From the IMG/VR virus record IMGVR_UViG_3300035127_000001, positions 1 through 32,071 of that record: a DNA stretch of 32,071 nucleotides, one strand, 5' to 3'. Below, one piece after another: positions 6,286 to 12,870 of this stretch. The number at the start of each line of letters is the position of its first letter. The first letter of the stretch is position 1. The translations under genes were made by a program, and so were the position numbers. The DNA comes from a virus. A model generated the notes under the pieces. That model was not told the origin of the DNA. It made no database searches and worked only from the letters and a program-made list of their open reading frames with translations.

Positions 6286-6978
6286 TTATTTGCTTTCTTC
6301 AATGGACTTAACAAAAAGATTCAAATACTTCTTCAATAAATCCTTCGAAGCTTCAGTTTCTTCAGCGGTTTCAAGATACTTATTATAAGTGTGTTCAACT
6401 TCGCTGACTGTTGCGGCTTGTTTTAAGAAGTGGTCAAGTCGTTCAAGCTTCTTTTTATCGGCGTGGTTCATTTCTGGAATTTCCGCTTTCTTTTGGTCAG
6501 CGTGTTCTTGTCCGTAAATGTCCCAGCAAAAACCGAATTCGCTTGCGCACTTTTTAAAGGCGTCAGAAGCGGCGGCTTTATATCCGTTTCCAATATCAGA
6601 AGCGTAAGTTGTAGTAACATTTTTATTCACTTCTGTTTTAAGTTGAAGATAATGTTGTCCAAACTGTTCGCGTTTAATAGTCATTCCGTTCAGCCAGATA
6701 GTCAAACGACCGTGAACAATAACTTCTTTTGAAGATGGGATATATTCACGGGAAACAACTTCAAAACAAAAGTTCCCGCCAGTTACTAACGTTACAAGGG
6801 CTTTAACGTAAGCCGCCTTAACTGATTTGTAAGTAAAGCCGCTTTTGTCAGTCTTGATTTCAACTTCGCTGTCTGGCGTTTTGCGGTTGATAATCTTCAT
6901 TTGACTTGGGTCAAATACAGGTTTATGACCTTCGAATAAAGCCAGTTCTGACTTTGTGAAATAATTTGCTTTTCTCAT
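6286..6978 (-). CDS. Rad52-like single-strand annealing protein
   Basis: A 230-residue protein. The N-terminal two thirds have the order of a phage Rad52/Sak-type recombinase: YKSVKAAYVKALVTLV, a strand pair around CFEVVSREYIPSSKEVIVHGRLTI, and the signature DIGNGYKAAASDAFKKCASEFGFCWDIYG at about 127-155, in which the Gly-Tyr-Lys-Ala-Ala-x-Asp-Ala-Phe-Lys-Lys run is typical. Such proteins anneal complementary single strands made by an exonuclease. The C-terminal about 60 residues form a charged helical tail, likely for partner or ssDNA-binding-protein contact. The gene follows the Spo11-like gene by 11 bp and ends at a strong terminator. Confidence is good for the family; strand annealing is inferred. 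Confidence 0.8.
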   Translation of the reverse strand: MRKANYFTKSELALFEGHKPVFDPSQMKIINRKTPDSEVEIKTDKSGFTYKSVKAAYVKALVTLVTGGNFCFEVVSREYIPSSKEVIVHGRLTIWLNGMTIKREQFGQHYLQLKTEVNKNVTTTYASDIGNGYKAAASDAFKKCASEFGFCWDIYGQEHADQKKAEIPEMNHADKKKLERLDHFLKQAATVSEVEHTYNKYLETAEETEASKDLLKKYLNLFVKSIEESK

Positions 6979-6989
6979 AATTGAATTTA

Positions 6990-7868
6990 TTAATCGTTGT
7001 TTAATTCATCGTTTACAAATGACTTTAATTGAAGCCTATATTCAGAACGTTCTTCTTCTTCGGTTTCCATTAAGTAAGAATAAGCTTCTTCGTCAAATAT
7101 GTCGTTGATTGCATCAAGACAAAGACGTTGAAGTTTCTTAGGGTCAACCGCGTCAAGTTCAACTTGTCCAAGACCGTCCCAGTTCGCGGTTCTTGAATCT
7201 GTTTTTTTAGCTGGCGCGGGCGGCAAGTTCCATTCAACGACCTGTTCTTCAAGCAAGGCAATTCTTTTGACTTCAACTGTTACGCCTAAGTCAATAAAGT
7301 TTTGTTGAATACTTCGGGGAATATCTTCGCCGCTGGGGTCATAGTCCCCAAAATATAAAATAATTGGAATTTTGCCTTCGTTTCTGGCAAGCTTAAACCG
7401 CTTTGAAGCGTCGTAAAGAAAAGTTAAAGACGGATAACCTTTGCACGGGGAAAGCGCAACGTCCATTTCGTCGCAAGGGCTTTGAAAAACACCTTGAAGG
7501 GCTTTCTTTTCGATAAATACTTCAGGGTAATAAGATTGATTTTCCCAACGGTTTTTTGAATAGTGGTTCATCCATGCGCGAAGCTGGCGTTTTGCGTAAC
7601 TTACAGAACTTTCAACAGTTGTTTCTTCATAATCTGTAAAGCCAATTGTTTCGCGGTCGTTGTCTGAAAATGTGTCGAAGTCAACAAGACCTTGCCAGCG
7701 GGCTTGAATCATAGCGTTTACAACGCGTTTGTAATGCTGGATTGTGTTTGTCATTCCGCGCGCAACAAGTCTATAATGAAGCCCGCGAATAGTTAAAACG
7801 CCCTTTTCATATTGTTCAATTTCTTCAAGCGCGTTTTCAGTTATCCAAGTACGATTAAATTTATCCAT
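6990..7868 (-). CDS. Spo11/Topo VI-A-like Toprim protein
   Basis: A 292-residue protein with two recognisable parts. Residues about 22-70 form a winged helix with LTIRGLHYRLVARG, Tyr32 falling where Spo11 and topoisomerase VI subunit A carry the DNA-attacking tyrosine, followed by AMIQARWQGLVDFD. Residues about 116-215 form a Toprim fold with VFIEKKAL (Glu120) and ILYFGDYDPSG (Asp175 and Asp177), the metal-binding acidic set, then RIAL and a PAKKTDSR stretch. Family members cleave DNA with a covalent tyrosine link or are inactive relatives. The gene starts a unit with promoter 7898-7928 and precedes the Rad52-like gene, so a role in replication or break-directed recombination is likely but not shown. 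No subunit B (GHKL ATPase) is present. Confidence 0.76.
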   Translation of the reverse strand: MDKFNRTWITENALEEIEQYEKGVLTIRGLHYRLVARGMTNTIQHYKRVVNAMIQARWQGLVDFDTFSDNDRETIGFTDYEETTVESSVSYAKRQLRAWMNHYSKNRWENQSYYPEVFIEKKALQGVFQSPCDEMDVALSPCKGYPSLTFLYDASKRFKLARNEGKIPIILYFGDYDPSGEDIPRSIQQNFIDLGVTVEVKRIALLEEQVVEWNLPPAPAKKTDSRTANWDGLGQVELDAVDPKKLQRLCLDAINDIFDEEAYSYLMETEEEERSEYRLQLKSFVNDELNND

Positions 7869-7897
7869 AATTGAAAAATGATTGATTAATAATAGTA

Positions 7898-7928
7898 CAA
7901 AATTAAACTAAATAATTGAAACACCAAA
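7898..7928 (-). promoter_or_regulatory. Minus-strand promoter of the Spo11-like/Rad52-like unit
   Basis: On the minus strand TAATTTTG (complement of 7898-7905) fits TAnnTTTG and lies exactly 19 bp from TTTG (complement of 7925-7928). This is the best consensus promoter in the early block. The ATG at 7868 follows about 30 nt later, after a leader with AATCAATCA. Both this promoter and the one at 6217 continue with TAC right after the TTTG. Confidence 0.7.
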
Positions 7929-7944
7929 TAAAAACAGTAAAAAA

Positions 7945-8112
7945 TTAAACCAGATAAATATTCGGGTAAAACTTACCTTCAGGACTAAATTCAAATTGAA
8001 CTTCTTTTGTGTCCGAATAGATTGAAACTGTTGTTCCGATTAAAGTATTTACTGAAGTAAAGTTGCAATTCATTTGTTTCAAGGTGTCCTTGAAGCGTTC
8101 TAAGTCTGTCAT
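7945..8112 (-). CDS. Hypothetical 55-residue protein
   Basis: A short ORF from MTDLERFKDTLKQM to FYPNIYLV. It has an N-terminal helix followed by beta-rich segments (TLIGTTVSIYSD, KEVQFEFSPEGKF), suggesting a small alpha/beta fold. The start overlaps the stop of the upstream zinc-finger/HNH gene by 4 bp, and the stop (GGTTTAA) lies about 17 bp upstream of the -33 box of the next unit. Supported by coupling and gap-free packing; no family recognised. Confidence 0.6.
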   Translation of the reverse strand: MTDLERFKDTLKQMNCNFTSVNTLIGTTVSIYSDTKEVQFEFSPEGKFYPNIYLV

Positions 8113-8594
8113 ATATTTACGGTTGTTGAACGAATTAAAAAATCAAGTTTATAAGCTTTTGCTGGGTTCGCGTGAATCCATAAATGACCGCGACGGGACA
8201 CGGCAAGCCAGAAAGGAACGTAATTCAGAAGCTTTCCTTTTCGTCCCGCTTTGTGATGAACTTCACGGGCTTTTATTAAACCTTTATTCCTGAATATTTC
8301 ATTCGGATTGTGAACTTCTGACGGGTCAATTATGCCGTCAAATACAGCTTTACAGACAGGGCAATATTTATTTTCTTCCTTTGACAAAAAAGTCTTTCGC
8401 TTTTTTGTGTAAGTATAGGATTCGCGCCGCCTTTTATCGCTTACCTGTTTAATCGGTTTACGTTTCTTATGTGGCTTGTCCTTCTGGTCTGCATAAGCGC
8501 AAGCTGGGGAACAATATTTGTCGGTTGACCTGTAAAGTTTGAATTCTTTGTTGCAACCCTTACGGGCGCAAATTCGAGTTGTTTTAAATTTCAT
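8109..8594 (-). CDS. Zinc-finger / HNH-like nuclease (NinG-like)
   Basis: 161 residues, very basic. An N-terminal zinc finger is visible as Cys9, Cys14, Cys28 and Cys32; a second pair sits at KYCPVC. The C-terminal part contains EVHHKAGRKGKLLNY followed by VSRRGHLWIHANP, with the double His and final His spaced like HNH or NinG/Rap-type proteins that act on recombination intermediates. A metal-binding nuclease of the recombination group is the best call; which branch is uncertain. Start and stop are both coupled by 4-bp overlaps with neighbours. Confidence 0.68.
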   Translation of the reverse strand: MKFKTTRICARKGCNKEFKLYRSTDKYCSPACAYADQKDKPHKKRKPIKQVSDKRRRESYTYTKKRKTFLSKEENKYCPVCKAVFDGIIDPSEVHNPNEIFRNKGLIKAREVHHKAGRKGKLLNYVPFWLAVSRRGHLWIHANPAKAYKLDFLIRSTTVNI

Positions 8595-8734
8595 TTGCTT
8601 TCGTCTTTTTTAAATATTGGTTCGTTGTAATCTTTAGTCATTAATTCATAGAATTCAATTAAGTCGTCGATTCTTGAATTATCAATATTCGGATTCTTTT
8701 CGAGTTCCGAACGAATGTCTGAAATTTTAGTCAT
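8591..8734 (-). CDS. Hypothetical 47-residue acidic protein
   Basis: An ORF from MTKISDIRSELEKNP to FKKDESK, helical and acidic in the first half. Its start overlaps the stop of the preceding gene by one base and its stop overlaps the start of the zinc-finger/HNH gene by 4 bp. Without it a 140-bp gap would interrupt an otherwise gapless operon, which supports it. No function can be assigned. Confidence 0.6.
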   Translation of the reverse strand: MTKISDIRSELEKNPNIDNSRIDDLIEFYELMTKDYNEPIFKKDESK

Positions 8735-8955
8735 TATTTCAATATAGGGTATTTAATAAAGTAAAAGTCTTTTACATTATAATCAACGAACAAATCGGGG
8801 GTCGTTTTCCTTACTTCTTTTAAAAGACGGATATTATCAAGAAGGAAAAGCTTTTTGAAGAAGCGTTCTTTTAAATGTTCAGGAATAACAAGCTGACGCG
8901 TATATAATTCTATAAGCTGACGCTTGTTTATTTGGATTTTAACAAAGCTTATCAT
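8734..8955 (-). CDS. Hypothetical small protein
   Basis: A 73-residue basic helical protein (MISFVKIQINKRQL to FYFIKYPILK), rich in Phe, Leu, Lys and Arg. No metal motif, and the hydrophobic residues are scattered rather than forming a membrane helix. A 57-bp gap upstream contains the end of a long palindrome (9002-9021) and an AAATCAACC leader. Family unrecognised. Confidence 0.58.
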   Translation of the reverse strand: MISFVKIQINKRQLIELYTRQLVIPEHLKERFFKKLFLLDNIRLLKEVRKTTPDLFVDYNVKDFYFIKYPILK

Positions 8956-9001
8956 TTTGAATAAAGGTTGATTTATGTTGATTATACGTAAACGAACTTA
9001 A

Positions 9002-9021
9002 AAGGTTTAAAATTAAACCTT
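9002..9021. promoter_or_regulatory. 20-bp palindrome, possible operator
   Basis: AAGGTTTAAAATTAAACCTT reads as a 9-bp arm on each side of an AA/TT centre. It includes the stop codon of the RHH gene. Partial copies (GGTTTAAAATTAAAC) occur at 3077-3091 and 3970-3984, all in gaps between minus-strand genes. The symmetry suits a dimeric regulator such as the adjacent RHH protein; this is inference. Confidence 0.45.
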
Positions 9022-9192
9022 CTTTCGTAAATCAGAAATAAGGATTTTAGAACCGCTATGTTGTTTTATATAATTCCGAATGAATTTATAAAGTTCCTGA
9101 CTGGGGTTCGAAAAGTTTTCCTTGCAAAGTTCTTCAAATTGAATTTTGATTTCTTCTTCGACTTTGCAGTTGATTATTTTGTCTTTTGGCAT
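9013..9192 (-). CDS. Small ribbon-helix-helix-like protein
   Basis: A 59-residue ORF. The first strand (IINCKVEEEIKI), a helix (QFEELCKEN), a turn (SNPSQELYKF) and a second helix (IRNYIKQH) reproduce the CopG/Arc ribbon-helix-helix pattern. Members bind DNA as dimers and act as repressors or antitoxins. The start overlaps the end of the upstream gene by 19 bp. The stop lies within a 20-bp palindrome that could be its own operator. The fold call is by pattern only. Confidence 0.62.
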   Translation of the reverse strand: MPKDKIINCKVEEEIKIQFEELCKENFSNPSQELYKFIRNYIKQHSGSKILISDLRKKV

Positions 9193-9419
9193 GGTGTAAG
9201 CTGTTTTAATAAATTATGAATTCCACGACCGTCTTTTATTCCTTTTCCAGAGAACCAGCCAGTATAAGGAAAAACGGAAATTTCACTTCCTTTATAGTAG
9301 AATTTTAGTGTTGTATCACTGTGGTAATGTATTTCAAAGCCACGCGACACAATTTGTTCGTAAGCGTATTCAAGTCGCTTCGGTTGTTCTTCGGTCTTCT
9401 TGATTTCTATATGCGACAT
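9174..9419 (-). CDS. Hypothetical conserved early protein
   Basis: 81 residues. The core reads GFEIHYHSDTTLKFYYKG then a FPYTGWFSGKGIKDGRGIHNLLKQL end, an alternation of short strands and a conserved Gly-Lys-Gly/Asp-Gly-Arg-Gly segment. This pattern is frequent in Bacteroidetes phages near DNA-processing genes; function unknown. It follows the 117-residue gene with a 1-bp gap. Confidence 0.65.
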   Translation of the reverse strand: MSHIEIKKTEEQPKRLEYAYEQIVSRGFEIHYHSDTTLKFYYKGSEISVFPYTGWFSGKGIKDGRGIHNLLKQLTPCQKTK

Positions 9420-9420
9420 T

Positions 9421-9774
9421 TTACAGTTCTTTAACGGTTCTTAATTTTAAAGCCTTTATAAAGTCAGCGTTCATCTTTGGCGAATCTTCGGTATAAATTA
9501 AAAGGTTAAATCTTAAACCGAATAAGCTTGTTGATTCATTGACTAAAATAGTCGTATGATGTTTATTGACTTCTTTGAAGTGTTCGAAATGTTCTTCGTC
9601 ATTCGAAACGAATCCGATTATAAGACTTTTGCCTTCAATCGGTAATGAATGATAATTGTTCATAATAATTGATTCGCCGTTATAGTGCTTATGAAAAGCC
9701 CGACGCGCGTCGCCTTCTGTTCTTGCGCTAATGATAGAACCGTGAAAAGTTCCAGTAACTACATAAGTATTCAT
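9421..9774 (-). CDS. Hypothetical alpha/beta protein
   Basis: 117 residues. It opens with a strand (NTYVVTGTFHGSIISA), a helix containing DARRAFHKHYNG, a middle strand (GKSLIIGFVS), a His-rich section (EEHFEHFKEVNKHH) and a final strand/helix pair. No catalytic pattern is certain. The leader has AAATCAATTTAT before the ATG. It sits between the 50-residue gene and the 81-residue gene in the early block, and the family is unrecognised. Confidence 0.63.
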   Translation of the reverse strand: MNTYVVTGTFHGSIISARTEGDARRAFHKHYNGESIIMNNYHSLPIEGKSLIIGFVSNDEEHFEHFKEVNKHHTTILVNESTSLFGLRFNLLIYTEDSPKMNADFIKALKLRTVKEL

Positions 9775-9785
9775 ATAAATTGATT

Positions 9786-9938
9786 TTAATTATAAGATAC
9801 AGACCAATACAGAACAGCAAATTCTTTCGGGTGCTTGTCTTTCCGTTCAAAGAATTCAGCTTCATAGGAAGCCAGAAAAGCGAAATCCCGAAGAACTTGT
9901 TTGTCTGGAATACATTGTTTAAACCTAATGTTCGACAT
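9786..9938 (-). CDS. Hypothetical 50-residue protein
   Basis: A short ORF from MSNIRFKQCIPDKQV to LYWSVSYN with a helical middle (LRDFAFLASYEAEFFERK). It fills the gap between the DnaJ-like zinc protein gene (3 bp upstream) and the 117-residue gene (12 bp downstream) on the same strand. No known motif. Confidence 0.55.
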   Translation of the reverse strand: MSNIRFKQCIPDKQVLRDFAFLASYEAEFFERKDKHPKEFAVLYWSVSYN

Positions 9939-9940
9939 AA

Positions 9941-10234
9941 TTAAACTTTTGCTTGTTGCTTCACGCGGCTTTTATCAAGCTTTATGTCTTCGACCTGAAC
10001 AACAACAGGAAGTTCTTTTTCTTGTTCCAGTTCTTTCAATGCTTCCTTCAATGGAACTTCGAAAGAATTGACGAAGCGGGTTCTTCCTTCGCCGTTACAA
10101 GCTGGACAATCTTCAACGAACTTCATTTTGCGGAATACGCGCGTCTTTGTTCCAGTTCCGTCGCAAACAGCACAAGTCGCGTAAGTGAAGACTTTCTTCA
10201 CAACAACGAATTCATGATTATTATTTGACGTCAT
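9941..10234 (-). CDS. DnaJ-type zinc-finger small protein
   Basis: 97 residues. Two CxxCxGxG motifs, CAVCDGTG at 21-28 and CPACNGEG at 43-50, form one zinc ribbon of the kind found in DnaJ and in many small phage proteins. The J domain is absent. The C-terminal third is acidic then basic (LKELEQEKELP, DKSRVKQQAKV). It is the first gene of the minus-strand block, next to the divergent control region, so it is likely among the earliest expressed. Zinc binding is well supported; the partner is unknown. Confidence 0.72.
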   Translation of the reverse strand: MTSNNNHEFVVVKKVFTYATCAVCDGTGTKTRVFRKMKFVEDCPACNGEGRTRFVNSFEVPLKEALKELEQEKELPVVVQVEDIKLDKSRVKQQAKV

Positions 10235-10350
10235 TTTACTAATTTTTACTAAGGTTTGAAATTGAACCGAATAAAAATATTAATTCACAAACCTTAAAAA
10301 TAATAAACAATATTGTTAAAAGTTGAAATAACCTGAAATAAAGCACGTTA

Positions 10351-10390
10351 GCAAAACAACAGGTAAAACAACGTAAAACAAAGTAAAACA
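10351..10390 (+). repeat. 10-bp phased direct repeats (GTAAAACA)
   Basis: Three units of NNGTAAAACA at 10361-10370, 10371-10380 and 10381-10390 follow a related GCAAAACAAC unit at 10351-10360. The period is exactly 10 bp, close to one helical turn, so bound proteins would line up on one face of the DNA. Iteron-like or operator function is inferred. Confidence 0.7.
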
Positions 10391-10440
10391 AAAATAATGA
10401 AACCAACAAATTGACGTGAATAAATAGTTTAAAATTATTC

Positions 10441-10469
10441 TTGAATGTTTGTTTGTTAATATATATTTG
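10441..10469 (+). promoter_or_regulatory. Late promoter, probably leaderless
   Basis: TATATTTG at 10462-10469 matches the Bacteroidetes -7 box; TTG at 10441-10443 lies 18 bp upstream as the -33 element. The ATG of the protease gene is at 10475, only five bases after the box, about where transcription should begin. The start codon is fixed by the conserved beginning of the protease (MKATIYISGKIG). Confidence 0.66.
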
Positions 10470-10474
10470 CCTAC

Positions 10475-11845
10475 ATGAAAGCGACAATTTATATTTCTGG
10501 TAAGATTGGCAAGGGAACGACGCTTGTTGATGTTATTCGTCAATTCAAGTCGTTTGAAGACCCGACTGAAGTCGAAGCTTTTATTCATTCCGAAGGTGGA
10601 AACGTTGAAGAAGGCGACGGAATTTACAACTATTTAAAAGGTCTTGACAAAACGATTCCAGTTAGAACAGTTACAGACAAAGCTTATTCAATCGCTGCAA
10701 AGATTTTTGCTGCTGGACGTGAAAGGATTGTTGAAGATGTTGACAAAGCTTTAATGATTCATTTTGCTTGGGCTAAGGTTGAAGGTAACGCCGACAAGCT
10801 TGAACTTGTTGCTGAAGCTTTACGGGAACTTGAAGACGAATTCGCGACGTTTTATTCTGAATTTCTGGACGTGGACGAAATAACCGTTCGGAATCTTCTT
10901 GACAATGAAACTTTTGTTTCTGGAACTGAAGCGGTCGAACTTGGATTTGCTACACAAGTAAAAGTTGCCGCTGAAGCGGTGGCTGAATTAAATATTCATA
11001 AATCAAATTTTAATAAGATGACTGAAAAATCAAAGAAAAACAAAGGTTTGGCTTTGCTTCAAGCAATGGCTGAATTTGTTGGCATTGAATTAAAGACGAA
11101 AGACGTCGAAGTCAACGCTGAAATGACGCTTCAGGATTCTAACGGAACGGAAATTGTATTTCCTGACCTTGACAGCGGGGACACCCCGAAAGTCGGGGAC
11201 GCGGCAACAATTGACGGTTCAGCAATTCCAGACGGTTCTTATATTATGCCTTCGCTTGAAGAAGCAACGGTTGTATTTACCGACGGGAAAATTTCTGAAA
11301 TTATACCGAAAGAAGACCCTGAAGAAGAAACTGACACAGAAGCCCAAGCTTCAGCGAAAAAGAAAGGCGAAAAGAAGCCTGAAGTTAACGCTGAAGAAAT
11401 AAAAGAAGTTTCTATCTGGTCTGTTGAGGTTACGAATACAACGTTCGAAGTCGGCGAAACTGTAATGTATCAATACGACGGCGAAAGTTATCCAGTTTCA
11501 GCGGGTGAATTCCGATTGAATGACGGAACGAAAATTGTTACTGACGCGTCTGGCGTAATTGTATCAAAAGAAGAAGCTGGCACGGCTGAACCGCCTGTTG
11601 AAGCTGAAGCTTCTTTTGACAAACTACTTGAAAAGGTTACTGAAAAAGTAACTTCGAAAGTTACCGCTGAAATAAACGCTGAATTTGAAGCTAAGTTGAC
11701 CAAGAAGGATAACGAAATAAAAGCTTTAAAGGCTAAAATAGGCGGAAAAGAAATCAACGCTGAAGAAAAAAACGTTGATACTTCGAAAGAAGAAAAACCG
11801 AATTATCAAGCATCCGTTTTGTTAAGGCGGACAAAACAAAAATAA
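10475..11845 (+). CDS. ClpP-like prohead protease with scaffold-like C-terminus
   Basis: 456 residues. Residues 1-165 form a ClpP/S14-type protease: MKATIYISGKIG, HSEGGNVEEGDGIY (38-51), the nucleophile Ser72 in AYSIAAKIFAAG, and His96 in LMIHFAW; the usual late Asp is not obvious in VSGTEAVELGF. After about residue 185 comes a lysine-rich link, two small beta-like segments with VNAE repeats, an acidic stretch, and a C-terminal coiled coil (LLEKVTEKVTSKVTAEINAEF) that looks like scaffold. Such protease-scaffold fusions guide prohead assembly and then cut themselves and the capsid protein. It is the first gene of the late block, directly before the major capsid gene. Confidence 0.85.
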   Translation: MKATIYISGKIGKGTTLVDVIRQFKSFEDPTEVEAFIHSEGGNVEEGDGIYNYLKGLDKTIPVRTVTDKAYSIAAKIFAAGRERIVEDVDKALMIHFAWAKVEGNADKLELVAEALRELEDEFATFYSEFLDVDEITVRNLLDNETFVSGTEAVELGFATQVKVAAEAVAELNIHKSNFNKMTEKSKKNKGLALLQAMAEFVGIELKTKDVEVNAEMTLQDSNGTEIVFPDLDSGDTPKVGDAATIDGSAIPDGSYIMPSLEEATVVFTDGKISEIIPKEDPEEETDTEAQASAKKKGEKKPEVNAEEIKEVSIWSVEVTNTTFEVGETVMYQYDGESYPVSAGEFRLNDGTKIVTDASGVIVSKEEAGTAEPPVEAEASFDKLLEKVTEKVTSKVTAEINAEFEAKLTKKDNEIKALKAKIGGKEINAEEKNVDTSKEEKPNYQASVLLRRTKQK

Positions 11846-11870
11846 TTATTAATTAAAAAAACTTTGAACA

Positions 11871-12785
11871 ATGGCTTACGATGTTTCAAGCTTTACAGAT
11901 TATGTCGGTCGTGAAAATGAATTTCTGACCGCAACGCTTTTTTCTGGCGGTGATACAGGAAAGTTCGCCCGCTTTATGACGGGTGTAAAAGGAAAAGATT
12001 CGATTCCTAAAATCGACGGCGACGCAACAATTCAGAAAGGTACTTGCAAAACACCTTCAGGAACTACGACCGTAACTGAATACTTCATTGAAGTTCAGCA
12101 ATGGGAATATTACGAAGGATTCTGCGAAGACGACCTTCAAAAGAAATTCCCGAATACTGTATTCGCCCCCGGTTCTTCAAACGCTGACGCGCCCCCACAA
12201 TGGCAAGAAACCGTTGTTGACGTGAAAGTTGCTTCTATTCAGAAGACGCTTGAATTGACTTATTGGCAAGGCGACACAACTGGAACTTACACCTTATTTG
12301 ACGGTTTTATTAAGAAGATTGACGCGGACGGAAACGCAATCGACGGAAATACTTCTTCGGCAACCGCAATCACTAAGGCGAATGTTATCGGTCTTGTTGA
12401 CGACATGATTGTTGCCGCCCCTGTTGATACTAAGGAAGCGGACGACTTTCAAATTCTTGTCGGAAACGACGTGTTTGATTTATATATTCAGGCTGTAAAA
12501 GATGCAAATAACTACCATTACAACGCCGAAAATGACGGTAATACTTACATGATTGGCGGTTCTGGTAAAATGTTGCGTAAAGTTCGCGGCTTGAATGGAA
12601 CTGACAGAATGTTCGCGGCTCGCGGTGCTTTCTTCGTTGTAGGAATGGACGTTGAAGACGAACAGACTTTAATTAAAATCTGGTATTCTGAAGACGACGA
12701 CAAAGTTTACTTCAGGACAAAAGCGAAGTCTGGCGTTACCCCTGTGAATATTGACGAAATGGTTGAATTTACGCTTGTTCCGTAA
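11871..12785 (+). CDS. Major capsid protein
   Basis: 304 residues, of the size and composition of a HK97-fold capsid protein without a cleaved N-terminal domain. Features are a short helical start (MAYDVSSFTDYVGREN), an extended-loop-like region rich in Thr/Gly (GTCKTPSGTTTVTEYF), a central helix near KVASIQKTLELTYW, and a P-domain-like part containing ILVGNDVFDLYIQAV and GLNGTDRMFAARGAFF, ending VEFTLVP. Position after the protease-scaffold gene and before a terminator-like hairpin fits the most abundant virion protein. Family placement rests on context and fold-like pattern. Confidence 0.82.
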   Translation: MAYDVSSFTDYVGRENEFLTATLFSGGDTGKFARFMTGVKGKDSIPKIDGDATIQKGTCKTPSGTTTVTEYFIEVQQWEYYEGFCEDDLQKKFPNTVFAPGSSNADAPPQWQETVVDVKVASIQKTLELTYWQGDTTGTYTLFDGFIKKIDADGNAIDGNTSSATAITKANVIGLVDDMIVAAPVDTKEADDFQILVGNDVFDLYIQAVKDANNYHYNAENDGNTYMIGGSGKMLRKVRGLNGTDRMFAARGAFFVVGMDVEDEQTLIKIWYSEDDDKVYFRTKAKSGVTPVNIDEMVEFTLVP

Positions 12786-12811
12786 TTGGATTTATATTGA
12801 TTGATTGATTT

Positions 12812-12836
12812 GGAAGCCCGACGCGTTCGGGTTTCC
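12812..12836 (+). terminator. Hairpin after the major capsid gene
   Basis: GGAAGCCCGA (12812-12821) pairs with TCGGGTTTCC (12827-12836) with one G-T pair and a 5-nt loop, followed by TTTC. The T-run is weak, so it is likely a partial terminator or mRNA 3'-end stabiliser inside the late operon rather than a full stop. Confidence 0.65.
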
Positions 12837-12870
12837 TTTCAAAAGTTAAACCTTAAAAAAATTTGAAATT

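Larger units (their letters stand above)
10235..10474. promoter_or_regulatory. Divergent control region between early and late blocks
   Basis: A 240-bp AT-rich stretch without a convincing gene. It contains a degenerate GGTTTGAAATTGAACC element (10253-10268) before the minus-strand gene, a set of 10-bp repeats (10351-10390) and the plus-strand late promoter (10441-10469). ORFs readable here on the minus strand are AT-rich, overlap the late promoter and look non-coding. It is the only long non-coding stretch in the genome and a plausible place for operators or a replication origin. Confidence 0.7.

Noticed and set aside
6430-6732. Plus-strand ORF of 100 residues
   Set aside because: It lies antisense inside the Rad52-like gene; its composition (Phe/Ser/Val-rich) mirrors the opposite strand. 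The same holds for similar ORFs at 1758-2015, 2441-2707, 5338-5535 and 9953-10228.
10351-10390. CRISPR-like array
   Set aside because: The repeat unit is 10 bp with no spacers and no cas genes nearby.
10239-10588. Two minus-strand ORFs of 82 and 90 residues in the divergent region
   Set aside because: They overlap each other in different frames, run over the late promoter and into the protease gene, and give Phe/Leu/Cys-rich translations typical of AT-rich non-coding DNA.
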